Shown piece by piece: positions 34,123 through 42,009 of a stretch of DNA of 47,011 nt. The stretch spans positions 1 to 47,011 of the forward strand of contig NZ_SSNA01000208.1 of the NCBI RefSeq assembly GCF_004799445.1, in the 5' to 3' direction. A program made the position numbers and the translations under genes. Source of the stretch: Bradyrhizobium sp. GTDB taxonomy: Bacteria > Pseudomonadota > Alphaproteobacteria > Rhizobiales > Xanthobacteraceae. Position 1 is the first letter of the stretch. Every line of letters starts with the position of its first letter. Below the pieces are notes generated by a model. The model was not told the origin of the DNA, did no database searches, and was given only the letters and a program-made list of their open reading frames with translations.

Positions 34123-35100
34123 TCACGTTCCTTCCCCATGATGCGCCCACCAATTGTTCAGATCGGCCGCGGAATCGGCGCAGCCAAACCGGGCACGCCA
34201 ACCGAATTCCTGTTCCAGGCGCACCACCGACAAGGGCGCGCGATCGGCTTCGCTAAACAGGTCGATCGTCGGTGCTTCGTCAGGCTCGGCCAGCCGGCAA
34301 ACCCAACCGTGATGGAGGGCGGCGAGATCCTGTCCCCATTGCAGCGCCGACCATTCACGCCCGGTCGAGATATTGTAGAGGCGATGTTTGGGTCTTGCCG
34401 CCTCGACGAGCAACGCCACGGCGTCGGCGACGTCCAGCGCATAAATCCAGTCCCTCAACCCCGGGCGAGACAGTATGGCCTCCCCTCGCTGCTGCAAGGC
34501 CGCCATGATTTGCATTTGCGCGCTGGGTGTGTCGCGGGTCCCGGTTGCCCGCTCCCATGGCCCGAATACGGCGCTCAGCCGAACACTGACGATATCGGAT
34601 TGCCACAACGCGGCCAGACGCGCCGCCACCTTTTCGGAAGCATATTTGGTGATAGCGTAGAGCGAGACGGGATCGCACGCCGTCTCTTCGTCGAGCAATG
34701 TATTTCGCAAGGCGGCAGCGCCATACGCCGCGGCCGACGACAGATTGATGATACGTCCGACGCCGCTGCGCCGCGCGGCCATCAGAATCGGCACCTGAGC
34801 CAGCAGGTTGACTTGCAGGATCGACGCGGGGTCGGCCGCGTCGCGCACGGGACTTGCGGTAATCGCGGCCCCAAGAATGATCGCGTCAAAGCCGCATGCG
34901 ATGATTTTCTCGACAGCTTGCGGCTCGGTGACATCTCCCTGAACGACCGTCAGCAACGCTCCGTAGCCGGCGAAAACCCGCTGCGCGGCACGCGGCAACG
35001 CCGCGCGGTCGAACAACGTCACATCGTGCCCGCGCGCGAGCAGGGCTGCGGCGATATTGATCCCGACGAAACCGGTGCCGCCAAAGATCAGGATTTTCAA
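34123..35100 (-). CDS. NAD-dependent epimerase/dehydratase (extended SDR)
   Basis: Extended SDR of 325 aa. The NAD motif ILIFGGTGFVGINIAAALL is at the N-terminus, Asp31 lies in VTLFDRA, the catalytic Ser is in NLSSAAAYGA and the Tyr-Lys pair in LYAITKYASEK. The C-terminal half has the substrate-domain motifs RLSAVFGPWERATG and DWIYALDVADAV. It may act on a sugar, a uronate or an erythronate-type acid; a uronate-dehydrogenase-like role would fit the dehydratase encoded nearby (inference). It lies 53 bases after the hydantoinase. Confidence 0.85.
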   Translation of the reverse strand: MKILIFGGTGFVGINIAAALLARGHDVTLFDRAALPRAAQRVFAGYGALLTVVQGDVTEPQAVEKIIACGFDAIILGAAITASPVRDAADPASILQVNLLAQVPILMAARRSGVGRIINLSSAAAYGAAALRNTLLDEETACDPVSLYAITKYASEKVAARLAALWQSDIVSVRLSAVFGPWERATGTRDTPSAQMQIMAALQQRGEAILSRPGLRDWIYALDVADAVALLVEAARPKHRLYNISTGREWSALQWGQDLAALHHGWVCRLAEPDEAPTIDLFSEADRAPLSVVRLEQEFGWRARFGCADSAADLNNWWAHHGEGT

Positions 35101-35153
35101 ATGCCCAGCCCCCGCATCAGATTTTTCAGAAAGCGCCTTGGATCACATCGTTT

Positions 35154-36623
35154 TCACAACAAGGTCGCGCCGAAATTCCGCGCCGGATCCATATCGGCCA
35201 CCAGCCGGCCGGTCGGCTTCGCCGCTTCGCCGCCAGAGCGCGCGAGGAAGCGGCCGGAGCCGGGCTCGGCCGTCCGCTTGCCGTCGGCGACGATCACGCG
35301 CCCGCGCGACAGCACGGTGACCGGCCAGCCACGCAGCTTGCGGCCGGCGTAAGGGGTGTAGCCGGCAAGGTCATGCATCATCGCATCCGTCAGCGTGACT
35401 TCGCGCGCCGGGTCCCAGATCGCGATGTCGGCGTCGGCTCCGACCGCGATCGAACCCTTGCGCGGATGCAAATTGTAGATCTTGGCGGGCGCGGTTGCCG
35501 TCAACTCGACGAATTTCTCCAGGCTGAGGCGGCCCTTCGACACCATCGCATCGAACAGCAGCGGCAGGCGCACCTCCAGTCCCGGCAAGCCATTCGCCAC
35601 CTGCTTGAAGTTGGGATTGGGGCCGGCGCGCAATTTTCCGGTCTCGTCGAAACGATACGGCGCATGGTCGGACGAGATGGTCTGGAGATCGCCGAGCGCA
35701 AGGGCCTGCCACAGCGCGTCCTGGTCCGATCTGCCGCGCGGCGGCGGACTGCACATCCATTTCGCGCCTTCGACGCCAGGCTTGTCCAGATCTTCCTTGG
35801 TCAGAAACAGATATTGCGGGCAGGTCTCGGCGAAGACCTTCAGGCCCTCGCCCCGCGCGTCGCGGATCACCTTGGCACCTTCCGCCGTCGAGACGTGAAA
35901 GATCATGATCGGCTGATCGACCAGCGCCGCCATCCCGATCAGGCGGTTGAAGGCGTCCGCTTCCGAAAACCTCGCATGGCTGATGGCATGGTATTTCGGA
36001 TCGGTGTAGCCGCGCGCCAGCAGGCGTTTCACCATCCAGGCGATGATGCCATGGTTCTCGGCGTGGGCGCACAGCATGGCGCCGGATTCGCGCGCCGCGA
36101 CCAGAATATCGAGCAAAGGTTCGTCGTCGATCTTCAGCAAGTCATAGGTCATGAATATCTTGATCGAACCGTGTCCCTGTTTGACCAACGCCGGGATGTC
36201 GTTCTGCAATGTCTCCCGGGTCGGATCAGCGATGATCATGTGGAAGGCATAGTCGATCACCGCGCCCTTTTTCGCGAGTGCATGATAATCGGCCAGAACC
36301 TGGGGTAGCGCCATGCCGACATGCTGGGCCGCGAACGGGATGACCGTGGTGGTCCCGCCGAAAGCGGCGGCAGTGGTGGCGCTTTCGAACGTATCGGCAT
36401 TCACGACACCGGCCGCCGACAGCTGCTCGATATGGGCGTGGCTGTCGACGCCACCGGGCAGGACCAGTTTGCCGCGCGCGTCGATCTCCCGCTTGCCGGC
36501 CGGCAGGCTGCGGCCGATGGCAACGACGGTCTCGCCCGCGACGGCGACATCGGCCTCGAACACGTCGACAGCGGTTGCGACGCGTCCGCCGCGGATCACG
36601 ACGTCGTAGGCGGGTTCGGTCAT
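35154..36623 (-). CDS. hydA: D-hydantoinase / dihydropyrimidinase
   Basis: Cyclic-amide hydrolase of 489 aa that opens 5-substituted hydantoins or dihydropyrimidines to N-carbamoyl acids. All binuclear zinc ligands are visible: His62 and His64 (GGVDSHAHIEQ), the carbamylated Lys155 (GSIKIFMTYD), His187 (LCAHAEN), His243 (IFHVSTAEGA) and Asp319 (ISSDHAPY). CSPPPRGRSDQDALW and GLPGLEVRLPLL are family signatures. First gene of the long minus-strand operon and divergent from the hydantoin racemase. The neighbouring D-carbamoylase and racemase favour a D-hydantoinase role over pyrimidine breakdown. Confidence 0.92.
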   Translation of the reverse strand: MTEPAYDVVIRGGRVATAVDVFEADVAVAGETVVAIGRSLPAGKREIDARGKLVLPGGVDSHAHIEQLSAAGVVNADTFESATTAAAFGGTTTVIPFAAQHVGMALPQVLADYHALAKKGAVIDYAFHMIIADPTRETLQNDIPALVKQGHGSIKIFMTYDLLKIDDEPLLDILVAARESGAMLCAHAENHGIIAWMVKRLLARGYTDPKYHAISHARFSEADAFNRLIGMAALVDQPIMIFHVSTAEGAKVIRDARGEGLKVFAETCPQYLFLTKEDLDKPGVEGAKWMCSPPPRGRSDQDALWQALALGDLQTISSDHAPYRFDETGKLRAGPNPNFKQVANGLPGLEVRLPLLFDAMVSKGRLSLEKFVELTATAPAKIYNLHPRKGSIAVGADADIAIWDPAREVTLTDAMMHDLAGYTPYAGRKLRGWPVTVLSRGRVIVADGKRTAEPGSGRFLARSGGEAAKPTGRLVADMDPARNFGATLL

Positions 36624-36711
36624 GAAGTCCTCCAGAGCGTTATTCGACCAACCGGCCGGAAAAGATGATCGCGGCGGGAAACCGTCGGACGGCCGAGACC
36701 GCGCAATCGAA

Positions 36712-36776
36712 ACTATGCAAACTATGCAAGTTGCTGCAAGCTACGATCGTTGCTGCAAGCCATGCTTAGTTGCAAG
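36712..36776. promoter_or_regulatory. Direct repeats in the hydantoinase/racemase divergent region
   Basis: Tandem ACTATGCAA at 36712-36720 and 36721-36729, followed by GTTGCTGCAAGC at 36730-36741 and again at 36749-36760, and a partial GTTGCAAG at 36769-36776. The 12-mers are 19 bases apart, start to start. They end 9 bases before the racemase start codon, so a bound regulator could block both genes. No regulator gene is adjacent. Confidence 0.55.
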
Positions 36777-36785
36777 GAAGAGACC

Positions 36786-37448
36786 ATGTCCCGCCCGCGC
36801 ATCCTCGTGATCAATCCCAATTCCAACGTCACCGTGACCAGGGGGATCGAACAGGCGCTAAAGCCGCTCGATTTCGTGGACGGGCCGGAGATCGTCTGCA
36901 CGACGCTGGCCGAGGGACCTTACGGGATCGAGAGCCAGTCCGATGTCGACAGCGTGGCGATTCCGCTGCGCCGGCTGATCGAAAGCGACAACAGCGCCGC
37001 CGCCTTCGTGATCGCCTGCTACAGCGATCCGGGCCTGCATGTCTGCCGGGAAGGAACCGATCGGCCGGTGTTCGGCATCGCCGAATGCGGCGTGCTGACG
37101 GCGATGACGCGCGCGGAAACCTTTGGCGTCATCGCCATCGCGCAACGCTCGATACGCCGGCATATCCGTTATCTGCGCCAGATGGGGCTGATGGACCGGC
37201 TGGCCGGCGAGCGGCCGCTCAACATGAGCGTGGCGGAAACCGCCTCGGGCGACGGAACATTGGCCAAGATGATCGAGGTCGGCCGCGCCCTGAAGGACGA
37301 GGACGGCGCCGGCACCATTGTCATGGGCTGCGCCGGCATGGCTCGCCTGCGAAATCAGCTCGAAGACGCCCTCGGCATTCCCGTGATCGATCCGACGCAG
37401 GCCGCCGCTACCATGGCGCTGGGCGCGGTGCGGTTTTCGCGGCACTAG
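36786..37448 (+). CDS. hyuE: Hydantoin racemase (Asp/Glu racemase family)
   Basis: Racemase of 220 aa interconverting D- and L-5-substituted hydantoins. The catalytic cysteine pair is Cys78 (FVIACYSDPGLH) and Cys182 (IVMGCAGMARLR), as in known hydantoin racemases. The N-terminus RILVINPNSN is the family hallmark. The ATG at 36786 follows AAGGAAGAG; in-frame upstream starts would lie inside the direct repeats. It converges on the flavin reductase gene, the two stop codons sharing one palindromic CTAG. With the hydantoinase and carbamoylase it would allow full use of a racemic hydantoin. Confidence 0.9.
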   Translation: MSRPRILVINPNSNVTVTRGIEQALKPLDFVDGPEIVCTTLAEGPYGIESQSDVDSVAIPLRRLIESDNSAAAFVIACYSDPGLHVCREGTDRPVFGIAECGVLTAMTRAETFGVIAIAQRSIRRHIRYLRQMGLMDRLAGERPLNMSVAETASGDGTLAKMIEVGRALKDEDGAGTIVMGCAGMARLRNQLEDALGIPVIDPTQAAATMALGAVRFSRH

Positions 37449-38113
37449 CTTTCCTTGGGCGCCTCGCCCGCGCCGTTGCCGGCGGTTACGCGCGCGCTCC
37501 ATTGCGCGTGGCTCTCGCGATCCATCGCGAATGACTCGCGTTGATAGGTGTAGAGATTGGCGAATAGCCGGCCGATCGGCCGGTAAGCCGCGAGATCGAC
37601 GTACATGTTGGCCTCGTTGACCAAACCATCGCGCGCATGGATGCGGAGAACTTCGCCGACCAGAAGCTCGCGCCCCGGCCCGAAGGCCAGCGCAACACTG
37701 CGTTTGCATTCCAGCGCGAAAGGTGCTGCGGCGAGCCGCGGAACGCTGACATTGACCGATGGCACGGTCGCAAGCCCTGTCGCCGCCACCTCGCTTTCGC
37801 CGGCCGGGAAATCGACCGCACAATCGTTCATCGCCAACGCCAGTGGCTCATCCACCATATGGACGACAAACTCGCCGTCGCGATGAATGTTGCGCGTGGT
37901 GTCCTTTGGGGTACGGTCGGCCTTGTGCTGCAGCCCCAGCACGACCAGAGGCGGGTCCTCGGAAAACACGTTGAAGAAGCTGAACGGCGCGGCGTTGACC
38001 GCGCCATTGGCGTCGAGCGTCGTCACCAGCGCGATCGGACGCGGCACCACGACCCCACAGAGCAGCTTGTACCGGTCATGCGGGCTGAGATCGCGGAGCA
38101 GGAATCCAGACAT
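37445..38113 (-). CDS. Flavin reductase-like protein (FMN-binding split barrel)
   Basis: A 222-aa flavoprotein of the flavin reductase-like domain family. Markers are CGVVVPRPIALVTTLDANG, NAAPFSFFNVFSEDPPLVVLG and KDTTRNIHRDGEFVVHMVDE. The ATG at 38113 begins the conserved region; the frame is open to 38275 but would run into the carbamoylase gene. It may supply reduced flavin or bind FMN directly. The nearby flavoprotein oxidoreductase is a possible partner but carries its own NAD(P) fold. Its stop overlaps the convergent racemase stop. Likely one transcript with the upstream carbamoylase gene. Confidence 0.85.
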   Translation of the reverse strand: MSGFLLRDLSPHDRYKLLCGVVVPRPIALVTTLDANGAVNAAPFSFFNVFSEDPPLVVLGLQHKADRTPKDTTRNIHRDGEFVVHMVDEPLALAMNDCAVDFPAGESEVAATGLATVPSVNVSVPRLAAAPFALECKRSVALAFGPGRELLVGEVLRIHARDGLVNEANMYVDLAAYRPIGRLFANLYTYQRESFAMDRESHAQWSARVTAGNGAGEAPKES

Positions 38114-38151
38114 CGGCAGCCTATTGAGCCCCTTCGAAGGGGCGTTGAATC

Positions 38152-39084
38152 TCAGGTTTCCGGCGGCGGGACCGCACCGACGCGGCTGGTAATCAGCCCG
38201 TAATGCTCGACGCGCCGGTGACGGGCGAAGTCGAAGATGGTGTTCTTGCCGAAGCTGGTTGCGTCGAGATCGCAAGCGTGGACCAGGAGTTCATCGCCTT
38301 CGGTTGTGGCCTCCGCGACGATCTCGCCGTTGGGATCCACGATCAGGCTGCCGCCGATCAGCGGGAAGCCGTCCTCGACGCCGGCCTTGGCGACAGCCAC
38401 GACCCATGTCGCGTTCTGATACGCGCCGGACTGCACGGACAGGCGATTGTGGAACAGCCGCTTCTCCGGCCCCTCCTCGCTTTTCTGGGAATTGACCGAG
38501 GGCGTATTGTAACCGAGCAGGATCATCTCAACGCCCTGCAGGCCCATCACGCGATAGGTCTCGGGCCAGCGCCGGTCATTGCAGATCGCCATGCCGAAGA
38601 TGCCGCCCATCGTGCGCCACACCGGAAAGCCGGTATCACCGGGCTCGAAATAGCGCTTTTCGAGGTGCTGGAAGGCGCGCTCGGTATCGAATTCCGAATG
38701 GCCCGGCAGATGCACCTTGCGGTACTTGCCGACGATCCTGGCCGATTTGTCGGTCAGGATGCAGGTGTTGAAATGATGCCCGTCCGGCGTCAGCTCGGCA
38801 TAACCGAGGCTCATCGCCATCTGATACTCCGCAGCGCGCTTGAACAGCGGCAGCGTCGCCGCGTTCGGCATCTCGCGCTCGAACCAGGTGTCGACCTCGG
38901 CCTGATCCTCCATGTACCAGCGCGGAAAAAACGTGGTGAGCGCCAGTTCCGGGTAAACGATCAGATCGGCACCGCGCGCCTTCGCCTGATCCATCAAAGC
39001 GAGCATGCGCGGGACGACGGCTTCCCGGCCTTCGGCGCGCTGGATCGGACCCATCTGGGCGGCGGCGACATTGATGACGCGCAT
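38152..39084 (-). CDS. hyuC: N-carbamoyl-D-amino-acid hydrolase (nitrilase superfamily)
   Basis: Carbon-nitrogen hydrolase of 310 aa, matching the roughly 304-aa D-carbamoylases. Catalytic triad: Glu46 (VYPELALTTFFPR), Lys123 (YRKVHLPGHSE) and Cys168 (GMAICNDRRWPE). The stretches LPGHSEFDTERAFQHLEKRY and GYNTPSVN are close in style to the Agrobacterium enzyme. It releases ammonia and CO2 from N-carbamoyl-D-amino acids to give D-amino acids, completing the hydantoin pathway. It reads in the same direction as the flavin reductase gene, 38 bases upstream of it. Confidence 0.9.
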   Translation of the reverse strand: MRVINVAAAQMGPIQRAEGREAVVPRMLALMDQAKARGADLIVYPELALTTFFPRWYMEDQAEVDTWFEREMPNAATLPLFKRAAEYQMAMSLGYAELTPDGHHFNTCILTDKSARIVGKYRKVHLPGHSEFDTERAFQHLEKRYFEPGDTGFPVWRTMGGIFGMAICNDRRWPETYRVMGLQGVEMILLGYNTPSVNSQKSEEGPEKRLFHNRLSVQSGAYQNATWVVAVAKAGVEDGFPLIGGSLIVDPNGEIVAEATTEGDELLVHACDLDATSFGKNTIFDFARHRRVEHYGLITSRVGAVPPPET

Positions 39085-39387
39085 GGATGAGCTTTCTGGT
39101 TGCCTTCATTTCGCGCTGCAGCGACCAAAAATGCAGCATTTCAGGGACACAAGCACTCCGCCGTCCCTTCCGGTATCGATTTGAGTATTAGAATTCCGAC
39201 TAACCCTGAGTCAATTCGGTTCGGCCGGCAAACTGGGGCCTACCTCGCAAATCGACTCGGCACGCCGCTTGCCGGCCGCCTTGCTCCGGTGTCACGTTCC
39301 CTGCCGCGGCAATTGATCCGGAGCTGCCGAAAGGTCATAAGGACCCCAGGCAATGAACTCAGAACTGGCATCACGAAGGGCTGGATC

Positions 39388-40632
39388 ATGGACCAAACTG
39401 CAGCGCCGGCGAATGTCGTAGAGACGCCGCGCACCTCCGACACCGCGATCGCCGTTGCCGCCATCGCCGTCCTGATCTGCTCCTATTGCATCAATGCGAT
39501 GGACCGCACGTTATTCCCGCTGATGCTCACGGATGTGAGACGGGAATACGGCTTCACACTGCCGCAGGCCGGCTTGATGTCGACGTTCTTCACGCTGGGC
39601 ATGGCGTTCGCGGGAATTCCGACCGGCTACCTGATGTCGAGATACTCCCGAAAGACCGTGATCCAGGTCGGCATCCTGATCTATTCGGCGACAACGATCA
39701 TCACCGTGGTTGCGTTCGGATTCGCCGACATGCTGCTCTATCGGGCGATCACCGGGATCGGCGAGGCGATGCAGCTCACCGCGCTGCTCGCGGTGTTTTC
39801 CAGCTATTTCTCGCGCTATCGCGCCGCCGGCGTCGGCATCCTGAACTACGCCTATGCGGGCGGAGCGGCGATCGGGCCGGCGCTCGGAGCCAAATTGCTG
39901 GTCGAATATGCGACGTGGCGCGCACCCATGATCATCTTCGGCGTCATCGGACTGGGGATGATGGCGCTGATCGCCGCCGTGGTGCGGCCGAGGCTGAGCG
40001 AAACCAATACCGCCAATCAACGGGAAGCGACGCTGTCCACAGGCGGGGCCACAACGCTCAAGAATCTCAATACCAGCGTGCTGGTGATTCTGAGTATCAT
40101 CTTCGGCCTTGCACTGTACGGGTATCTCGGCATGTATCCGACATTCCTGCGCGAGCAATTGCACTACGCGCCGGCCGATGCAGGACGGGTGATGAGTATC
40201 TATGGACTTGGCGTTCTGGTATCCGTCGTGTCCGGGTGGCTGGGTGACCGCTTCTCGCCGCGACTCATTCTCGGCACGAGCTTCCTGATCGCAAGCGCGA
40301 TCGCCGCCCTGCTGTTCAACGGCCCAATCGATTTCGCGACGCAGGCCACGCTCTCGCTGGTGCTTGGCGCGACCTTCAGCGGAACAATCTTCGTCAACCT
40401 CGCCGCCTGTCATGTGAAGTCGGTTTCGGCGGATCTCGCCGGCCGCGCCTCCGGCGTGTTTGTGACGAGCCTGTATGGCTCCGCGACGATCGCCGGATAT
40501 GTCATCGGCTGGATCGTTGGCCTCGCCGGATGGACGGTCGCGGGCAATGTTCAGCTCGTTCTGCTTTGCCTCGCCGGCGCGATGATTTCGCTCGCCCTGC
40601 GGCCGGAGCGGATGGCAATGCGGACCGCTTGA
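39388..40632 (+). CDS. MFS transporter
   Basis: Major facilitator carrier of 414 aa with about 12 membrane helices. The ATG at 39388 is chosen because the preceding 96 open codons are arginine-rich and unlike a transporter; GAAGGG lies about 8 bases upstream. Family features are MDRTLFPLMLTDVRREYGFT in loop 1, GYLMSRYSRKTV between helices 2 and 3, RAITGIGEAMQLTALLAVFS in helix 4 and GWLGDRFSPR in the second half. The 303-base region before it (39085-39387) is shared with the divergent carbamoylase gene; I see no clear operator in it. Probably imports hydantoins or exports products (inference). Confidence 0.88.
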   Translation: MDQTAAPANVVETPRTSDTAIAVAAIAVLICSYCINAMDRTLFPLMLTDVRREYGFTLPQAGLMSTFFTLGMAFAGIPTGYLMSRYSRKTVIQVGILIYSATTIITVVAFGFADMLLYRAITGIGEAMQLTALLAVFSSYFSRYRAAGVGILNYAYAGGAAIGPALGAKLLVEYATWRAPMIIFGVIGLGMMALIAAVVRPRLSETNTANQREATLSTGGATTLKNLNTSVLVILSIIFGLALYGYLGMYPTFLREQLHYAPADAGRVMSIYGLGVLVSVVSGWLGDRFSPRLILGTSFLIASAIAALLFNGPIDFATQATLSLVLGATFSGTIFVNLAACHVKSVSADLAGRASGVFVTSLYGSATIAGYVIGWIVGLAGWTVAGNVQLVLLCLAGAMISLALRPERMAMRTA

Positions 40633-40667
40633 CCGGCCGCGTCAGCAAACAGAGCAGCGAGTAACCG

Positions 40668-41612
40668 ATGCCGCACCAAGCCAGCGATCTGCCGGTCATG
40701 ACCGTCAACGTGTTTCCCGGCGGCTTCAACTGGGGCCTCTACGTCGGAGAGGACAAAGGCTTCTTCGCCCGGCGTGGCATCGCCGTGCAGATTCAGGACA
40801 CGCCCAATTCCGTCACGCAGATGACTGATTTCTCCCAAGGCAAATTCGATATCGCAATGACGGCCGTCGACAATATCGTGGCTTATGTCGAGGGACAGGG
40901 TGAGGCCCCGATCGGGCCGCAGCCCGACTTCATGGCCGTGATGGGGAGCGACAGCGGGTTTCTCAGCCTTGTCGCGTCGCCTTCGATCAAGCACATCGCG
41001 GAGCTTGCGGGCAAAGCCCTCTCGGTGGATGCGATGACCACCGGCTATGCCTTTGTCCTTTACGAGATCATGCGCCGGAACGGCCTCGACAAGGACCGCG
41101 GCGACTACGAGATCGTCCGCGCCGGCGGCATGGTGCAGCGCTGGAACGCGTTGCGCGATGGCCGTCACGCGGCGACATTGCTGTCCGCGCCCTACAATAT
41201 CCTTGCGAAAAACCAGGGCTTCACCGAGCTCGTGAAAGCCACCGACGTGATCGGAGCCTACCAGGGCAATGTCGCGGCAGTGCGTCGGCCCTGGGCGCAG
41301 CAAAACCGATCCCGGATCGTCGCCTATATCAGCGGTTACCGCAGCTCGATTGCATGGCTCTATGATCCGTCCAACCGCAACGAGGCGATCGCGATCCTGC
41401 GTCGGCATCTTCCGCAGATGGAGCCGGAGATCGCCGAGGCCAGCTACGCAGAACTGCTCGATCCCAAGAACGGCTTTTTCCGGAGCGGCGATATCGACCG
41501 CGAGGGGCTCAACTGCGTTCTCGACCTGCGCAGCCGTTACGGCCTTCCATCCAGGCAGCTAAACGATCCGGCCAAATATTGCGATCTCGGCTACAGCGAA
41601 GCGACGCGGTGA
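40668..41612 (+). CDS. NMT1/THI5-like binding protein without a signal peptide
   Basis: A 314-aa protein of the SsuA/THI5-like fold, beginning VMTVNVFPGGFNWGLYVGED and with the family marker KGFFARRGIAVQIQDTPNSV and KFDIAMTAVDNIVAYVEGQG. Unlike the other binding protein here it has no hydrophobic N-terminal signal; the start at 40668 is 35 bases after the MFS gene and no upstream extension supplies one. It may be a cytoplasmic ligand-binding or THI5-like enzyme, or depend on a mis-assigned start. No ABC permease or ATPase is adjacent. Probably co-transcribed with the MFS gene. Confidence 0.78.
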   Translation: MPHQASDLPVMTVNVFPGGFNWGLYVGEDKGFFARRGIAVQIQDTPNSVTQMTDFSQGKFDIAMTAVDNIVAYVEGQGEAPIGPQPDFMAVMGSDSGFLSLVASPSIKHIAELAGKALSVDAMTTGYAFVLYEIMRRNGLDKDRGDYEIVRAGGMVQRWNALRDGRHAATLLSAPYNILAKNQGFTELVKATDVIGAYQGNVAAVRRPWAQQNRSRIVAYISGYRSSIAWLYDPSNRNEAIAILRRHLPQMEPEIAEASYAELLDPKNGFFRSGDIDREGLNCVLDLRSRYGLPSRQLNDPAKYCDLGYSEATR

Positions 41613-41680
41613 CCAGGCAGAAAACCCCGTATGAGGCGGCTGGCTGGCGACGCAGTGTTGATAGCACCCGTCTCCATGCA

Positions 41681-41856
41681 AATTCCCTGCTAACAGGGAA
41701 TTTTACAGGGAATTCTATGATCCTGGGGCTTTGAGAGCCGATTCCCCAGCAACAAACCGCTGTGCTGCAGTGACTTCTCACGCAATTCCCTATGAAAATT
41801 AACAGGGAAAATATTTCAAGAAACAGGGAATTTTTAGCGGGTAACAGGGAATTTTG
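41681..41856. repeat. Cluster of ACAGGGAATT-type short repeats
   Basis: Five plus-strand copies of ACAGGGA, four continuing AATT, at about 41693, 41705, 41802, 41823 and 41844, with two inverted copies (AATTCCCTG at 41681-41689, AATTCCCTA at 41784-41792). The first inverted copy and the first direct copy form a hairpin. The block is markedly AT-richer than its surroundings and ends one base before the RbbA-like gene remnant. The repeats resemble short noncoding repeats I associate with Bradyrhizobiaceae intergenic DNA, a recollection that needs a search. Confidence 0.75.
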
Positions 41857-41997
41857 ATGCATGCAGGCCGCGTTCTGGTCACGGACAAGCCCGCAGCCCT
41901 GGTCGAGAAGCGCGGAGTCAAGACACTGGAGGACGCCTTCATCGCCTATCTCGACCAGAGGATTGACCTCCCTCAATACCGGGCAGATCCGGCCTGA
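41857..41997 (+). pseudogene. rbbA: 3' remnant of an RbbA-like ABC ATPase gene
   Basis: The 46 codons read MHAGRVLVTDKPAALVEKRG then VKTLEDAFIAYLDQ and a short tail. This matches the end of an ABC ATPase domain in RbbA/YhiH-type transporters, where a line such as SLMHAGRVLA.DTPAAL is followed by the LEEAFIAYL helix. No Walker A, signature or Walker B survives, and the upstream sequence is replaced abruptly by the ACAGGGAATT repeat block. It is too short to act as an ATPase. A deletion or rearrangement at the repeats probably removed the rest. It lies 12 bases before the pps gene. Confidence 0.7.
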
Positions 41998-42009
41998 TTT
42001 ACTGGTACT

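Noticed and set aside
39100..39387. N-terminal extension of the MFS transporter
   Set aside because: The extension is basic and low in hydrophobicity; the ATG at 39388 has a ribosome site and starts normal transporter sequence.
41681..41856. Short repeat cluster considered as a CRISPR array
   Set aside because: Units are only about 10 bases, irregularly spaced and in both orientations; no cas genes are nearby.
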